A stretch of DNA of 64,000 bases, from contig JAFAOU010000022.1 in assembly GCA_019247495.1 (NCBI GenBank), positions 1 to 64,000 of the forward strand, read 5' to 3'. Shown piece by piece: positions 27,451 through 36,480 of the stretch. The position numbers were made by a program, and so were the translations under genes. A model generated the notes under the pieces. That model did no database searches. It was not told the origin of the DNA and saw only the letters and a list, made by a program, of their open reading frames with translations. The DNA is from Acidobacteriota bacterium. GTDB lineage: Bacteria > Acidobacteriota > Thermoanaerobaculia > Gp7-AA8. The number at the start of each line of letters is the position of its first letter. The first letter of the stretch is position 1.

Positions 27451-28211
27451 GTCGTTTTCACCAGTATCGCCGTCACGTTGTCGAGGCCGCCGCGGGCGTT
27501 GGCTGTAGCGATCAACTCTTTACAAGCCTGCTCGAGATCGTTGGCGTTCTCGGTGACGAGCTTCAGGATCTCTTCTTCGGGAACCATGCCAGTGAGGCCG
27601 TCGGAGCAGAGGAGGTAGACGTCGCCGGGCTGGCTGTCGATCTCCGATGCATCGGGGTTGACCGCCAGCGCGCCGCCCAGGGCGCGGGTAATCACGTTGC
27701 GGAGGGGATGCTTCTCCGCTTCCGCTTCCGTCAGCATTCCGGCCTGCACCTGCTCGTAGACCCAGGAGTGATCGTTGGTGATGCGCGAGATTTTTCCGTT
27801 GCGGATCATGTAGGCGCGCGAGTCGCCGACGTGCGCAACCGAAATCTTGCCGTCGTCGGCCATGCACGCGACCACCGTGGTACCCATGCCGCGCAGCTTG
27901 GCGTCTTTGCGCATCGCTTCGAGGACGCGCGTGTTGGCCATGCGCAGCGCGGCCATCAGGCGGTTCGTGGTGCGCGTGTAGTGCTCGTCGTAGGCGTGCG
28001 GCCAGGTGCCGTCGTCCTCTTTCGTGTGTACGATGAACTCGGAAATGGAATCGACGGCGATGCGCGAAGCGATCTCGCCGGCGGCGTGGCCGCCCATGCC
28101 GTCGGCGACCAGGAAAAGCTTCGCCTCATCCGCAACGAGGAAGGTGTCCTCGTTGTGCTGGCGCTGCCGTCCGACATCGGTGAGGCCGTATGCCTTCACG
28201 TCCATTCCCAC
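27447..28211 (-). CDS. PP2C-family serine/threonine phosphatase
   Basis: GLTDVGRQRQHNEDTFLVADEAKLFLVADGMGGHAAGEIAS...VAHVGDSRAYMIRNGKISRITNDHSWV...LLCSDGLTGMV. Confidence 0.93.
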   Translation of the reverse strand: MGMDVKAYGLTDVGRQRQHNEDTFLVADEAKLFLVADGMGGHAAGEIASRIAVDSISEFIVHTKEDDGTWPHAYDEHYTRTTNRLMAALRMANTRVLEAMRKDAKLRGMGTTVVACMADDGKISVAHVGDSRAYMIRNGKISRITNDHSWVYEQVQAGMLTEAEAEKHPLRNVITRALGGALAVNPDASEIDSQPGDVYLLCSDGLTGMVPEEEILKLVTENANDLEQACKELIATANARGGLDNVTAILVKTT

Positions 28212-28868
28212 TCAGCCCTTTTTGAAAAGGGTAAACCCCTTTCCGCCTTCCTTGGTTTCGGTGCGCTGCCGTAATTCGGAGAGTGCCGTACGGATTTCAA
28301 TATTGTCGGCGTCCCACTGTAACGCTTCCTCGAGGTATCTCTCTGCCTTTGCGGCGAGGCCGGCGCGTTTGCAGATGAGACCCGCATCCTTTAGATAGAC
28401 CGCGTTCATCGGCTCGCGCTGCACTGCGGTTTCGATGGCCTGTACCGCCTGGCGCGCGTACGACGGAATGCGCGAGGCCGCCTGCGCGAGGTAGTGGAAG
28501 GCTTTGCCGTCCTGCGGATTGTGTTTGGCGGCCATGTCGAAGTTTTCGTAAGCACTACGATAGTCGCCATCCCGGTACGCTTTGACACCGATCGATAAAT
28601 ACGCCTTGCCGACCTGCGCGAAATCGGCCGGTCCGCCGGCGCGCGCGGGCGAGGCGATCTCGGCATCATGCTGCTTTCTTCGCGCCGGATTTGTGAGCAC
28701 GTTCACTGCCTCGGTGAGCGTCTGGAACTTGCGCTCTGCTTCTGCTTTGTCGGGGCCGGAGTAGCGGTCGGGATGCTGCTCGCGCGCGAGGCGGCGGAAC
28801 CGGTCCCGAATCTCCGGCTCGGAGGCGGAGCGATCGACGCCGAGCACTTCGTAGTAGTTGACCTTCAT
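28212..28868 (-). CDS. DnaJ-domain protein with C-terminal TPR region
   Basis: MKVNYYEVLGVDRSASEPEIRDRFRRLAREQHPDRYSGPDKAEAERKFQTLTEAVNVLTNPARRKQHD; TPR-like helices after that. Confidence 0.88.
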   Translation of the reverse strand: MKVNYYEVLGVDRSASEPEIRDRFRRLAREQHPDRYSGPDKAEAERKFQTLTEAVNVLTNPARRKQHDAEIASPARAGGPADFAQVGKAYLSIGVKAYRDGDYRSAYENFDMAAKHNPQDGKAFHYLAQAASRIPSYARQAVQAIETAVQREPMNAVYLKDAGLICKRAGLAAKAERYLEEALQWDADNIEIRTALSELRQRTETKEGGKGFTLFKKG

Positions 28869-29957
28869 TCAGGCTTTGTGGCTTCGCTGCAGGAACATCT
28901 TCCGGGCCAGACTACGGACCGTGTCGCTCACGCCCTTGTCGTCTTTCAAGCCCTTCAAGTCGCGCAAGGTTAATCGATTGATCAGCGACAGGACAACCCC
29001 CACGGGACACTTCGGATTGCGGGCCAGACTCAGAGCGATGCTGTATTTGGAAGACCATTCGCGCTTCATGCTGATGATGCGGAGGACCTCTTCCTCGACG
29101 TTGCGCATCGTGGCGATGCTTTCAACTTCGAGCTCGCTCATGCGCGGGTTGCGCATGACGGCGCTGCACACGAGCTTGTTGTGATCGCGGACGAGGATGA
29201 CCCGCTCGGTCTTGCCGCCTTTGAATGCGAGCTTGACCTTGTCGGAGACGCTCATCGTCAGGATCTGCGAGAAGATGGACAGTTTTTTTTCGTCTTCCTT
29301 CTCCGACTCCATGAGCGCCGGCGGCGGCGCATCACCCGGCTCCGACGCGGCCTTTTCGAGCAGATCGGCGATCGGCTCCTCGGACAACGTCAACATCGGC
29401 TGGTCGTCATCGACTTCAACCGGCTCCTGCGCGGCCGCTCGTGCCTTCTTGTCGAAGAACTCCTCGCGCGTTTCCATGACCCGGCGGCGAACGTCGGCGG
29501 TCACCGCCGGGTTCGCGAGGAGCGCGTCGAGGATTTCCGGCGCGCGAAGGATGCGGGCCTGGTTGATGACCACGATCTCCTGCACGGCGGCATCGGCGAC
29601 GGCGGCCACCTCGGCGACGAGCGCGTCGGGCAGCGCGCGATTGCGGATCAGCGCTTCGAGGATGAATGGATCGTCCGTCGCGCGCATCAGCAACGCCAGA
29701 TGCTCGGCAGGCGCGGTTTCATTCGAGGCGAATCCGTGAAGGCTGCGCGATGGAATATCGGTCAGCGATGTCTTCGCGGCCGTTGCGATCTCGCCATCCG
29801 GCGAAGTCGTGAGAAAGGCCAGTACGGCGATCAGGTCGTCCTGCGGCAACGGGAGAAAGCCGCGGGCGATGGTCTCGACCACTTCGCGCGGGTATTGGCC
29901 TGATCCGATCCGCTCGATGATGCCGGCGCCGGAAAGTTCGGCGGGAACGTCGCTCAT
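28869..29957 (-). CDS. Repeat (HEAT-like) protein, function unknown
   Basis: Helical repeats; C-terminus SKYSIALSLARNPKCPVGVVLSLINRLTLRDLKGLKDDKGVSDTVRSLARKM resembles the paralog at 30851-31603. Confidence 0.65.
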   Translation of the reverse strand: MSDVPAELSGAGIIERIGSGQYPREVVETIARGFLPLPQDDLIAVLAFLTTSPDGEIATAAKTSLTDIPSRSLHGFASNETAPAEHLALLMRATDDPFILEALIRNRALPDALVAEVAAVADAAVQEIVVINQARILRAPEILDALLANPAVTADVRRRVMETREEFFDKKARAAAQEPVEVDDDQPMLTLSEEPIADLLEKAASEPGDAPPPALMESEKEDEKKLSIFSQILTMSVSDKVKLAFKGGKTERVILVRDHNKLVCSAVMRNPRMSELEVESIATMRNVEEEVLRIISMKREWSSKYSIALSLARNPKCPVGVVLSLINRLTLRDLKGLKDDKGVSDTVRSLARKMFLQRSHKA

Positions 29958-30835
29958 TGCTGCGCCGGGGCGGATGGCGTCTGCAGTTTCTGCAGCGCCG
30001 CGCGATCGAGGATGACGTCGTGCAGCACCTGTCCATCGTGGCCGAGGGATGGAACGGGCACATCGTTCAGCGTCATCGCGACGCCGGCGGCGTTGCCGAT
30101 CGTTTTGAATCGGAAGCCGTCTTTCGCTTCGACGGTGCGATGAAAGCCGCGGTGAAGTTCGTCGTTGATCAGGCGCTCGCCGTCTGAGTCGAGCGTAATC
30201 CACGAGGTCCGCGTGATCTCGATGCTCAGGATCAGTTTGGCGGGAAGCGCGGGCGGCGGCTGCGCCGGCGTGCTCGCGGTCTGCACCGGCGCGGGCGCGG
30301 GCGAAGCAACCGGAGCCGGCGGAATAGCAGCTTTTGTTTCGGCGGCGAGGCGCTCCTCGTTCGCGCGCGTTTCGCGGCGGTGTTTGAGCGCCCAGTAGCT
30401 GACGCCGGCCAGCGCGATGACGACGATGAGGAGAATGTAGACGTTGCGGTCGACGCGGGCGTACGCCGGCGGGATGCCTTTGGGCGGCAGCTTCTTGCGC
30501 TCGGGAGGCGGTGCCTGCGGCGTGGTGAGACGCTCGAGATGCGCGGACTGCTCGATGCGGTCGTCGCCGACGGCCGCGAAGTTGTAGCGGTTGACCATCT
30601 CGTCCGAGTTCAATCCGAGGTAGCGCGCGTATTCGCGGACGAACCCGCGCGTGAAGACCGGCGCCGGCAACGTCTTGTGATCGTTGCGCTCGATGGCATC
30701 GAGAAACCGTTTGCTGATCTTCGTGGAGTCAGCGATTTCCTTGAGCGAAATGCCGCGGATTTCACGCTCGCGCCGGAGCTCGTCTCCGAACGATGCGAGC
30801 TCGGATGATGGTGGCTGGATTTCCTGGTCCGGCAT
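29954..30835 (-). CDS. RodZ-like HTH/transmembrane protein with DUF4115-type C-terminal domain
   Basis: SFGDELRREREIRGISLKEIADSTKISKRFLDAIERNDHKTLPAPVFTRGFVREYARYLGL; single TM; C-terminal TRTSWITLDSDGERLINDELHRG. Confidence 0.85.
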   Translation of the reverse strand: MPDQEIQPPSSELASFGDELRREREIRGISLKEIADSTKISKRFLDAIERNDHKTLPAPVFTRGFVREYARYLGLNSDEMVNRYNFAAVGDDRIEQSAHLERLTTPQAPPPERKKLPPKGIPPAYARVDRNVYILLIVVIALAGVSYWALKHRRETRANEERLAAETKAAIPPAPVASPAPAPVQTASTPAQPPPALPAKLILSIEITRTSWITLDSDGERLINDELHRGFHRTVEAKDGFRFKTIGNAAGVAMTLNDVPVPSLGHDGQVLHDVILDRAALQKLQTPSAPAQQ

Positions 30836-30850
30836 CGGCGTCGGGCCATT

Positions 30851-31603
30851 TTAGTCAATTCGTTCCGTCGCGCGTGTGAAAAGGGCCGGCTCGTTGCGCT
30901 CGATGCAGCGGCGAAGGTACGTCGACGTCGCCGGATCGTCGTGAATGACGCGCAGATCGCGCCGCGAAAGAAACCGTAGCTGGGATGCCGCGACAGATCT
31001 CGGCGTCGACGGATTCACCGCCAGCGCCCGTCGAATTGCGGACCGATACGACCACTTCGGATCCGCGGCCAGGAGCCGGAGTTTTTCGGCCGAGGCGGAA
31101 TCGGAATCGGCGAGCAGCAGCAGATCCTCCTCGCGAACGAGTTGATTGATCAGCAGCGACGCGAAGACGTTCGGATCGGGATCGAAGAGGAGCACCTTGA
31201 TCAACGCCGCACTGCAGCGTTTTGCCGCCGCGATTTTTTCGCCGAGGGCGAGCTTCGGCAGGCGCGCTAGGAGTTGCGTATCGATCGAACGGCGCACCTG
31301 CGCCGGGACCTTCACATCGACCGACAGCCGCAGGAGATCGGGCCAATGGAGGTAGTGCACCAGCTTGACCGCATGCGTCAGCGGCGTGGCGCGGTGTTGC
31401 ACGAGACGCAAACGGACGGAGTAGAACGCGGTCAGCCGCGGGTTGCGCGCGAGAGCACTGCAAATGGCGGCCGTGCAATGCCGATTGTCGAGCAGCGCCA
31501 GCGCTTCGTCCTCCAGCAGCGACGTGCCGTTCGCAGCGACGAAGCCGGCCAACTCGGTCGATGAGAAGCGGCGGATTGCCTCGATGGCGTCGGAAGAAAC
31601 CAT
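30851..31603 (-). CDS. Repeat (HEAT-like) protein, paralog of 28869-29957
   Basis: CSALARNPRLTAFYSVRLRL...WSYRSAIRRALAVNPSTPRSVAASQLRFLSRRDLRVIHDDPATSTYLRRCIER. Confidence 0.6.
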   Translation of the reverse strand: MVSSDAIEAIRRFSSTELAGFVAANGTSLLEDEALALLDNRHCTAAICSALARNPRLTAFYSVRLRLVQHRATPLTHAVKLVHYLHWPDLLRLSVDVKVPAQVRRSIDTQLLARLPKLALGEKIAAAKRCSAALIKVLLFDPDPNVFASLLINQLVREEDLLLLADSDSASAEKLRLLAADPKWSYRSAIRRALAVNPSTPRSVAASQLRFLSRRDLRVIHDDPATSTYLRRCIERNEPALFTRATERID

Positions 31604-31642
31604 GTCCGAAGAGCGCTCAACGGGCATGCTACTCTGCGCCGC

Positions 31643-32965
31643 ATGCGCGAACGACGGTCCGCCGCGCGTGTGACAACCGGTCACTCGCGATACTGGCTCA
31701 TCGCCGCGATGATGCTAGGCGCCGGCATCGTTTTCATCCCGATTCTCTACACCGGCGGCGCGCTCGAGACGTTCCGCCTACCGAAGGAAATGGCCTTCCG
31801 CGCGGAGGCCATCGCGCTGGCGCTGACGGGAGTATTCGCCGCGACCGCGCCGCACACGCGTTGGCGCGACGCGCTCAAAACGCTTCCTCGCCGCGAGTGG
31901 CTTCTCCTCGGCGCGATCGCGGTCTGGTGCATCGTGACGACGCTGACGTCGTCGAACCGCCCGTTGAGCGAGGCCAGTCTGGTCACGGTTGCCGCCGCGC
32001 TGGTCGTGTACACCGCCACGCGGCTGATCGCGCCGGCGCTGCGGATTCCGGTGCTCTTCGTCGTCTTCGCCGGCGCGTTCGCGAATGCGGTCGTGGTCAC
32101 GCTGCAGGAGTTGCGGATCTGGAATCCCTTCGTCTTTCCGCCGGACCTCCTCGGGCATCTGCAGAGCGTGGGGCTGCTTGGGAATCCGAACGACGTCGGT
32201 ACGCTGCTGGTTGGTCCTGCCGTGGTCGCGCTCGTCGCCGCAGCCGCGGTGCGGGGCTGGCAGCGCATGCTCTTCGGAGCGGCGGCAGTGCTGCTTTTTG
32301 CCGGCATCGCCATGAGCCAGACGCGATCGGCGATGATTGCGTTCGTGGCCGGAACGATCGTAGCGGCGCTGTTACGTCCGTGGCGTCAGTCGCTGGCTGT
32401 GGCCGCGTTGCTGGCGATCTTTCTTGTCGTGGCGCTCCGTCCGTCGGGCAGTTTCGGGGGCCGCTTCACGCGCCTCGTGGCCGCGGCCAGGACGCACGAC
32501 TATCCGGTTCTTTTCTCGGAGCGCGCGGTGCCGTTTCTGAGCGCCCTGGAAATGATACGTGCGAACCCTGGTGTGGGCGTCGGACCGGGCTGTTTCAAAT
32601 ATCACTTCATGCCGACCCGGCTGGCAATGGAGCAGCGTTATCCGGCGTCGTGGACACGCGGCTGGCCGATGAATTTCGGCGAGACGCACAACGATCACCT
32701 GCAGGTCGCGGCGGAAACGGGGGTGCCGGGGTACGCGCTGCTCGCCGGCGCGATTGCACTGCTGGCCATTCCGTCACGGTCACCGCGGGACAAGGCCCTT
32801 CCGCGAACGGCGGAGCAGACGATGGGGCGAGCCATCCGCGCTCCGCTGGCGGCGACGTTCTTCGTGATCGCACTCGCGCAGTTTCCGATGCAGATCGCGG
32901 CGCCGCGCCTGATGTTCCTCACGCTGGGAGCGATCGCCATCTCCTGGGACCGGCCCGATGCGTAA
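31643..32965 (+). CDS. O-antigen ligase/polymerase-like membrane protein
   Basis: Multiple TM segments; AMSQTRSAMIAFVAG...ANPGVGVGPGCFKYHF...GETHNDHLQVAAETGVPGYALL (Wzy_C/O-antigen ligase pattern). Confidence 0.85.
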   Translation: MRERRSAARVTTGHSRYWLIAAMMLGAGIVFIPILYTGGALETFRLPKEMAFRAEAIALALTGVFAATAPHTRWRDALKTLPRREWLLLGAIAVWCIVTTLTSSNRPLSEASLVTVAAALVVYTATRLIAPALRIPVLFVVFAGAFANAVVVTLQELRIWNPFVFPPDLLGHLQSVGLLGNPNDVGTLLVGPAVVALVAAAAVRGWQRMLFGAAAVLLFAGIAMSQTRSAMIAFVAGTIVAALLRPWRQSLAVAALLAIFLVVALRPSGSFGGRFTRLVAAARTHDYPVLFSERAVPFLSALEMIRANPGVGVGPGCFKYHFMPTRLAMEQRYPASWTRGWPMNFGETHNDHLQVAAETGVPGYALLAGAIALLAIPSRSPRDKALPRTAEQTMGRAIRAPLAATFFVIALAQFPMQIAAPRLMFLTLGAIAISWDRPDA

Positions 32966-33464
32966 CCCCCTCGTGCGCGCTGTCTGCCGCCTCGCCGCGA
33001 CCGCCGCCGCGGCAGCGGCGTTCTATCTGTACTCGTGGATGCCGGAGCATGCCGACCACGTGCTCAAATCATTGCAGACGCGAACGCAGACGGCGCTGGA
33101 TGCGTCCGGCGACCGCGCCATCTTTGCTGCTCGCGACAACATCGCGCTCCTGCAGACGATCGCTGACGTAAGCCAGCTTTCCGTCGATTACCACCTCATC
33201 TACGCGGCCAACGACCGCATCCTCGGCCGCAACGACGAAGCGATCGAGCACTACACGGCGGCATTGGCGGCCGACCACCGTCCCGAAATCTACTTCGATC
33301 GCGGCATCACCTACCTCGAAGAGAGGAAGCTCGAACCGGCGACCGCGGACATCGCCATGGCCGCTCGTTTCAATCCGGGTTACATCGACGATGTCGACTT
33401 CGGAATGCGGGACCGCGTCACGGCGATGATTAAGGGCCTACCGTATAATCCGCCGTCGCGCTGA
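32958..33464 (+). CDS. TPR-like membrane-anchored protein
   Basis: N-terminal hydrophobic segment; ANDRILGRNDEAIEHYTAALAADHRPEIYFDRGITYLEERKLEPATADIAMAARFNP. Confidence 0.65.
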   Translation: MRNPLVRAVCRLAATAAAAAAFYLYSWMPEHADHVLKSLQTRTQTALDASGDRAIFAARDNIALLQTIADVSQLSVDYHLIYAANDRILGRNDEAIEHYTAALAADHRPEIYFDRGITYLEERKLEPATADIAMAARFNPGYIDDVDFGMRDRVTAMIKGLPYNPPSR

Positions 33465-33489
33465 GAGCCCGCGCGCGCTGGGAGACACA

Positions 33490-34461
33490 TTGAGAGTTCT
33501 GATCACCGGAGGATCCGGCTTCATCGGATCGCATCTCGCCGACACATACCTCAGCCGCGGGGATGAGGTTTTCGTCATTGATGACTTGTCGACGGGCAGC
33601 ATCGAAAACATCGCCCACCTCAAGGCGAACGCCCGTTTCCACTACACCATCGACACGGTTCAAAACACGCCGTTGCTGGCGGAGCTGGCCGATGGGTGCG
33701 ACGTCATCATCCATCTGGCCGCGGCCGTCGGCGTGAAGCTGATCGTCGAGAGTCCGGTGAGGACGATCGAAACGAACGTGCGCGGCACCGAGGTGGTGCT
33801 GGCAGTAGCCAACAAGAAGAAGAAGCGAGTGCTCATCGCGTCGACCTCCGAGGTTTATGGATTGAGCACCGATGTGCCGTTCCGCGAAGACGGCAACCTG
33901 GTCATGGGAGCAACGACGAAGGGGCGCTGGAGCTACGCCTGCTCCAAAGCCATCGACGAGTTCCTCGCGCTCGCCTACTGGCGCGAAAAGAAACTGCCGA
34001 CGACCGTCGTGCGGCTCTTCAACACCGTCGGTCCGCGGCAGACCGGCCAGTACGGAATGGTCATCCCCACGTTCGTCAAACAGGCGCTGGCAGGCCGGCC
34101 GATCACCGTCTACGGCAGCGGCGAGCAGACGCGTTGCTTCGCGTACGTCGGCGACGTCGTAAAGGCGCTGGCGGCGCTCATCGACCATGAGGAAGCGATC
34201 GGAGAGGTGTTCAACATCGGATCCAGCGAAGAAGTGTCGATCAATACTCTGGCGGAGCGGATCCGCACGCTGACCGGCTCCCACTCAGAAATCGTGCATA
34301 TCCCGTATAGCGAGGCATACGAGGAAGGCTTCGAGGACATGCCGCGGCGCGTTCCCGACACTTCGAAGATTTTCTCGCTGCTGAACTTCAAGCCGGAGAC
34401 GACGCTGGACAGCATCCTGAAGAGCGTGATCGCCTACCATTCCGGCCGGCAGGGAAGCTGA
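33490..34461 (+). CDS. NAD-dependent nucleotide-sugar epimerase/decarboxylase (extended SDR)
   Basis: LRVLITGGSGFIGSHLADTYLSRGDEVFVIDDLSTGS...STSEVYG...WSYACSKAIDEFLAL. Confidence 0.88.
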   Translation: MRVLITGGSGFIGSHLADTYLSRGDEVFVIDDLSTGSIENIAHLKANARFHYTIDTVQNTPLLAELADGCDVIIHLAAAVGVKLIVESPVRTIETNVRGTEVVLAVANKKKKRVLIASTSEVYGLSTDVPFREDGNLVMGATTKGRWSYACSKAIDEFLALAYWREKKLPTTVVRLFNTVGPRQTGQYGMVIPTFVKQALAGRPITVYGSGEQTRCFAYVGDVVKALAALIDHEEAIGEVFNIGSSEEVSINTLAERIRTLTGSHSEIVHIPYSEAYEEGFEDMPRRVPDTSKIFSLLNFKPETTLDSILKSVIAYHSGRQGS

Positions 34462-34548
34462 CCGCCAGCCCGTTTGCGCGCGACGCAAACGACAGATGGC
34501 CTCGGTTGCAATTCCGAGTAGTATCGAATAACTTACGCTTTCCCTGTC

Positions 34549-36474
34549 ATGCCTGAGTCATTTTCGTTCACGATTGCCGTATCTGTCGTCACTGTAAGCG
34601 CCTTTGCCGCGGCCGCAGTTGTAACGCCGGTTGTCCGCGCGGTGGCGCGGCGTTTCGGCGCGGTGGCCGTGCCGCGCTCCGACCGTTGGCACCGCAGCCC
34701 GACCGCGATGATGGGCGGGATCGCCATCTTCATTGCGGTCATGGCAACTGTGCCGGTGCTGGTGCAGCCGTCGCGCGCACGCTGGGTGGTTCTCGGCGCG
34801 AGCACGCTGCTCTTCGTCATCGGACTGGTGGACGATTTTCTGAAGATCAAGCCATATCAGAAGCTGATCGGGCAGCTCGCTGGCGCAGGCATCGTGATGT
34901 ATTTCGGGCTCGTGCTGCCGTGGACGGAGTCGGCGGCGTTGAACATGCTGATCACGCTGGTCTGGCTGATCGGCATCACGAATGCCGTGAACATGCTGGA
35001 CAACATGGACGGCCTGTCCGCCGGAATCGCGGCAATCGCAGCGCTCTTCCTCGGGCTGAATTTCGCCATCAACGGCCAGCTCAACGAAGCGCTGATGCTG
35101 GCCGGCTTCGGCGGCGCACTCCTCGGCTTTCTCATCTACAACCACAACCCGGCCTCGATCTTCATGGGTGACTGCGGTTCGATGTTCATCGGCTTTTTTC
35201 TGTCGAGCTGCGCGCTGCTGAGCGGTACCGGCGGCGGCCGCTCCCGCAGTCTGCTGGCCGTCCTGGCCGTACCGGTGCTCGTGCTTTGCGTACCGATCTT
35301 CGACACGACGTTCGTCACGCTCATGCGGAAACTCAGCGGACGTTCCGCGTCGCAGGGCGGGCGCGATCACACCTCGCACCGGCTCGTGGCGCTCGGCATG
35401 TCGGAGAAAAACGCCGTCTGGATGCTTTACGCGCTGGCCGTCTCCGCAGGCGTGCTGGCACTGCTGGCGCGCCGCGCGTCGCTGGACGTGAGCCTGGCGG
35501 CAATTGCCACGTTCACGATCATCCTCACCTTCCTCGGCATCCATCTCGGGCGCGTCCGCGTCTATTCGGAGGACGAGATCGCGGCGGCGCGCAGCAAACC
35601 ACTGGTGGCGTTCCTCATCAATCTCTCGCACAAGCGCCGCATCTTCGAGGTGCTTCTCGACGTGGTGTTGATTTCCGGGGCGTACTACCTCGCCTACGCC
35701 ATCAAGTTCGGGCCGCTGAACGCCTCGAGGGAATGGCAGTTGTTCCTCCGGACTCTGCCGATCGTCGTCCTGGTGAAAATACTCAGTTTCCTCGCCGCCG
35801 GCGTGTACCGCGGCATCTGGCGCTACGCGAGTGTCAGCACCGTGATCAACTTCGGGCGCGCCGTCGCTCTCAGCTCGGTCGCAACCGTGCTGACGATCGT
35901 CTTCGCGTTTCGTTTTGAAGGATTCTCGCGGACGATCTTCATCCTCGATGCACTGATCCTGCTTCTGGTCGTGACGGCGAGCCGCTTCGCATTCCGGCTT
36001 CTCCGCGGCATCGTTCGGAATGGAACGTCCACCGGACGGCCGGTCGTGATCTACGGCGCCGGCGACGGAGGAGAGCTCGTGTACCGGGAGTTACTCAACA
36101 ATCCGGCGCTGCAGTACGTGCCCGTTGCGTTCGTCGACGACGATCCGGCGAAGTCAGGACGCCTCATCCATGGCGTTCGCGTCTATTCGGCCACGACGTC
36201 GCTGGCCGGCCTTTGCCGGAAGCTGCATGCGAAGGAAGTCCTGATCTCGACCGAGAAAATCACCGGAGAGCGGCTCACTGCCATCGTTGGCGAATGCGCC
36301 GCCGCGGGGCTGCTCGCGCGCCGCGCCTGTATGTCGTTCGAGGCGCTGCGTCCCGCGGATTTTGGCTGGGTCGTTCCTGATCGGGACGATCTGCCGGTGG
36401 GTCTGCCGCTCGTTTCGCGGCTCGGCGATCCGGCGCTCCTGCGTGACTTCACCCATCGCCACGCGGACAATTGA
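34549..36474 (+). CDS. Fusion: WecA/MraY-type phosphoglycosyltransferase + FlaA1/CapD-like N-terminal TM/Rossmann module
   Basis: N-terminal half RSDRWHRSPTAMMGGIAIF...GLVDDFLKIKPYQKLIGQ...NAVNMLDNMDGLSAGIA...IFMGDCGSMFIGF; C-terminal half LAYAIKFG...VYRGIWRYASVSTVINFGRAV...VVIYGAGDGGELVYRELLNNPALQYVPVAFVDDDPAKSGRLIHGVRVY. Confidence 0.85.
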   Translation: MPESFSFTIAVSVVTVSAFAAAAVVTPVVRAVARRFGAVAVPRSDRWHRSPTAMMGGIAIFIAVMATVPVLVQPSRARWVVLGASTLLFVIGLVDDFLKIKPYQKLIGQLAGAGIVMYFGLVLPWTESAALNMLITLVWLIGITNAVNMLDNMDGLSAGIAAIAALFLGLNFAINGQLNEALMLAGFGGALLGFLIYNHNPASIFMGDCGSMFIGFFLSSCALLSGTGGGRSRSLLAVLAVPVLVLCVPIFDTTFVTLMRKLSGRSASQGGRDHTSHRLVALGMSEKNAVWMLYALAVSAGVLALLARRASLDVSLAAIATFTIILTFLGIHLGRVRVYSEDEIAAARSKPLVAFLINLSHKRRIFEVLLDVVLISGAYYLAYAIKFGPLNASREWQLFLRTLPIVVLVKILSFLAAGVYRGIWRYASVSTVINFGRAVALSSVATVLTIVFAFRFEGFSRTIFILDALILLLVVTASRFAFRLLRGIVRNGTSTGRPVVIYGAGDGGELVYRELLNNPALQYVPVAFVDDDPAKSGRLIHGVRVYSATTSLAGLCRKLHAKEVLISTEKITGERLTAIVGECAAAGLLARRACMSFEALRPADFGWVVPDRDDLPVGLPLVSRLGDPALLRDFTHRHADN

Positions 36475-36480
36475 TTCTTC

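Noticed and set aside
33444-33449. TATAAT box upstream of the SDR gene at 33490 as a promoter
   Set aside because: Perfect -10 hexamer but no convincing -35 at the right spacing; not enough to report as a feature.
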